In this document: positions 20,351 through 22,851 of the stretch, in pieces | Numbering within the stretch: position 1 is the stretch's first letter | Layout of the letters: each line of letters begins with the position of its first letter | Source: Isohypsibius dastychi | Lineage: Eukaryota; Tardigrada; Eutardigrada; Parachela; Isohypsibiidae | NCBI GenBank assembly: GCA_034696485.1 | Contig: JAQIWT010000343.1 | Location: 1 to 22,851, forward strand | Reading direction: 5' to 3' | Length of the DNA: 22,851 nt | Translations under genes and position numbers: made by a program | The notes under the pieces: model-generated | What the model was told of the DNA's origin: nothing | Seen by the model: only the letters and a program-made list of their open reading frames with translations | Database searches by the model: none

Positions 20351-22686
20351 CTAAGAGATGGACTGAATTCCACCCAAAATTGTAACCCGTCGTTCCTGAT
20401 ACTTTTTCGAAATGTCCTGCTCGACAAACTTCTGAACAACTTTGGTTCTTTCAATAAGGCTGGACAATTCCGGAACAAGTTTTTCCCGCTCTGCCAATGC
20501 TTCCAACCGGCTAATTTTATGGGATTCTGAACGATGTTCTAGACGATCGCAAAAAACCAGTTTCTGCTCAAGCTGCTTGGTCAATCGATCCAGAAATCTA
20601 AAGAATAAAAACACATGTTTCATCGTCGAAATATTCAACGGAACTCACGAGACTCACGTTGCAGAATCGTGAAGTTTGCAAAGCGACTGCAGACGATGAT
20701 CTTCAAACAGCGCAATGGTTTCTTTGACCGTTGAAATGAGCTGTTGTGTCAACTTCCGGTCACTCATCAACCTCGAGGCATCCACTTGAATATTCAACAG
20801 GTCAGAAGCCATATGTTCAGCGGTTTGTTCATTGGCTCTTCGAAGAAGAAACGCCAGAATTTCGTGCAGTTCATTGACGATTTGCGTCCTCAATTCCGGG
20901 TTGTCCAGAATTCCACATGCATTTGAGCCTGTAAACAAGTACATTTGATAGAAAGAAGAACTGAAGAACTGAGCTTCAAATCATTAAAATTCAAATCGGC
21001 TGAAAGAAATAGAACTGGTATTCTCTAAGCTGCTTTCTCTCATCGCAAATCATCAATCTGAACTGTGATATTGACAAACGGAAACAAAAAGAATAACAGA
21101 AGTTCAATTCCCGACTTGAAGATTAATTACGATATTTAGTTAACGAGTTCCACTAGAATTTTCAACTTGGTTTTAAATTCTTCAAACTTCAACAAGTTCT
21201 CTCAATTCAAAGTTTGGGTGGAATGTGGTTACCTCCACCTTGAACTACAATTTCAAAGCCATCTGTATCGAGGTCCCAGTTCACATCCGCGCTTGCTTCC
21301 GTTTCCTCCATAATTTCAAAGTCGATCGCTCCGTCATCGGTGGATGGATGAGATGGAGTTGATGGAGTGTTCAGTTCGTTTAGATGATCGGCAATTGTAT
21401 CATTCAAATTAACGGAAAGAGAGGTCTGACTAGATCCACTAAGCCGGCGAAGTCGAGATCTAGCTGCTAAATCCATGTCCATCACCGCAGCATTCGTGGA
21501 AGAAATTGCAATCGGCTCATTCTCCGCGATGGGATATGGAACATTTCCGTATTGAATCAAATGACGGAGAAGCGGAAATATGGTCAGCGCGGACTGGTCC
21601 TCAATCTTTCCTCTGAAAAAAAACAGCATTTCCACGATTCGAACAATTCCATAATTTGGTCGAGATAAATTGGTCGGTTAATAAACCCCAATTTCCAAAC
21701 GATCAGAATCCACTACAATGGGACATTTCCTGCAAAAATTTACCCTTTATGGACACCGTTAACAAATTCCTCAATGCAGTCGCACACTTCTTGTAACCCA
21801 ACGACCCGCGAGGCAATGTTGTCGTATATCTTGGGCAAGGCTTGAGCTTCTTGGAGCAGTTCTTCCCGCACATTTTTGCCCTGCGAAAAACACAAAGTTC
21901 TCCCAATTTTTTCCCACATAGAATCTAATTGCATTTGATTTTTCCTTTGTACCTGGATTCCCAAAGCAGCGCAATCTTTGAGGTACTGCTCACGGAAATC
22001 ATTGGCATTCTTGGCAGTGTCCTCTGATTTTTTCAAATGCTCATTCGCCGATTGGTCCAGTTTTTGCATCTGCTTGCGAAGAAACGGAATGTCGTAAGTG
22101 ACGGTCCGATGGACGAACATTGCAAGTTCCGCTGCAAATCTCAAGTGAATATGAATGTCTGCTCACTCCGGTTTGGATGGAAGGTGGCTTACCCAGATAG
22201 ATATTATCCTTCTCATACGCTTTCAAGATGTCAGCAAAGTCTTTCGTGAGCGGAGCTTGATACTGTCCCAGCATATTCGTGGCAGAATAACTGCCAGACT
22301 TGAGCAAAGTATCCATAATGGCTTTGCAGTCAATATAAAGCAGATCTTCAAATCAACAAGGGTCTGAATTAGCTTTTGTTGCGACTGAAAGGAAACGAAA
22401 GTACCTTCTGCATTCTGTCCCAAGATTTCTCCCAAAGATGATTTCAGAGATTCATCATCCACGAGGTTGGAATATGTTTTCTGGATCCTGGTATGAACGG
22501 CCTGTAAACTAGCATGCCAATCTTTGTTGCAATGACGTCGACTAATCAGCCAGTCTACAACGAAAATTGCATCTTTTATTTAATAAAATTGCACATTTAA
22601 CTGCTTGAGAACTGGAAATGCAAACCCAGCAGCTGTCCAAGATGAATGTCAATCGGGATCTGGCGGACATCACTCGCGGAAGACAT
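20351..22686 (-). CDS. cdk5rap3: CDK5RAP3 (UFMylation ligase adaptor), complete
   Basis: The eight exons are 22686-22626, 22554-22405, 22345-22193, 22131-21953, 21880-21744, 21612-21233, 20928-20658 and 20597-20351. They join in phase to 525 residues (human about 506). The N-terminus matches closely: PIDIHLGQLLDWLISRRHC against human VPIDIQTSKLLDWLVDRRHC. It continues with AYEKDNIYL, GKNVREELL and the C-terminal VEQDISKKYQERRV (human IEADISKRYSGRP). The ends are coiled-coil helices and the middle (about 230-355) is acidic and disordered. In the family, CDK5RAP3 joins UFL1 and UFBP1 at the endoplasmic reticulum, steers UFM1 attachment to ribosomes and takes part in ER-phagy through shuffled Atg8-interacting motifs (IDWG). 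Here that region has AIDFEIM (322-328) and VNWDL (337-341) instead. Intron 2 is only 59 nt with the weak acceptor ttgaag; it is the only acceptor found that keeps the frame. Confidence 0.93.
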
Positions 22687-22851
22687 TGTTCAAAACGATA
22701 ATTTTAAAACAAAGAAGTTTTCAACCAGAACTCAATCGAGCAAATGAATGCAACACGAATCCAGAGTTCCAGACAATCTTCTTCCAACCCGCCACGGCGG
22801 GGCGCGTTACCGCTTTATTGAAGCGGCATGGGGATTGCCCTGTTGATTAAA
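22687..22851. promoter_or_regulatory. 5' flank of CDK5RAP3 with two hairpins
   Basis: The right edge is locally GC-rich and has two perfect inverted repeats: CCCGCC-ac-GGCGGG (22788-22801) and CCGCTT-tattg-AAGCGG (22810-22826). They may belong to the promoter, or to a repeat or gene continuing beyond the window. Confidence 0.4.

Noticed and set aside
22605-22850. 81-codon plus-strand frame at the right edge
   Set aside because: It overlaps CDK5RAP3 exon 1 on the opposite strand and has no recognisable product.
1-22851. CRISPR arrays, insertion sequences or bacterial operons
   Set aside because: No regularly spaced repeats, transposase or Shine-Dalgarno-led gene strings were seen; spliced metazoan genes fill the window.

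Overview
This window is animal nuclear DNA, probably from a small-genome ecdysozoan such as a nematode. The genes have many short introns with GT...(T)TTCAG-type boundaries. All products are metazoan families: an EAG potassium channel, an amyloid-precursor-like protein of APL-1 layout without a Kunitz domain, a neprilysin and CDK5RAP3. Species cannot be read from the sequence, and a tardigrade or another compact ecdysozoan genome is not excluded. Five of the six gene models were assembled exon by exon and stay in frame from start to stop; the eag model stays in frame to the window edge.

Layout. (1) 1-2129, minus: the 5' part of an eag/KCNH potassium channel, with PAS-cap exon and PAS domain; it runs off the left edge. 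(2) 3939-4539, plus: a two-exon gene for a small protein with a divergent ubiquitin-like domain. (3) 4965-11373, minus: a complete apl-1/APP-family gene, six exons, 692 codons. (4) 13644-17883, plus: a complete neprilysin-like M13 metallopeptidase, thirteen exons, 754 codons, apparently secreted. (5) 18112-20021, minus: a rhodanese plus dual-specificity-phosphatase-like protein with no catalytic loop, nine exons, 438 codons, like the pseudophosphatase STYXL1. (6) 20351-22686, minus: a complete CDK5RAP3 gene, eight exons, 525 codons.

How they relate. eag and the ubiquitin-like gene are divergent, as are apl-1 and the neprilysin; the latter pair shares 2.27 kb of upstream DNA. The ubiquitin-like gene and apl-1 converge, as do the neprilysin and the pseudophosphatase; candidate poly(A) signals suggest that both pairs have close or overlapping 3' ends. 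CDK5RAP3 and the pseudophosphatase are in tandem, 329 bp apart. No single pathway joins the genes. The APP-like/neprilysin pairing is striking, but this APP-like protein has no recognisable amyloid-beta sequence.

Most notable: the APP-like tail has YTNPFF where YENPTY is expected; its copper-site histidines are gone; the neprilysin has lost both partners of two disulfides; the phosphatase loop is erased; a ubiquitin-like gene looks uncharacterised; and the 7-mer TTCCGGT/ACCGGAA occurs at least 19 times, roughly ten times the chance expectation.
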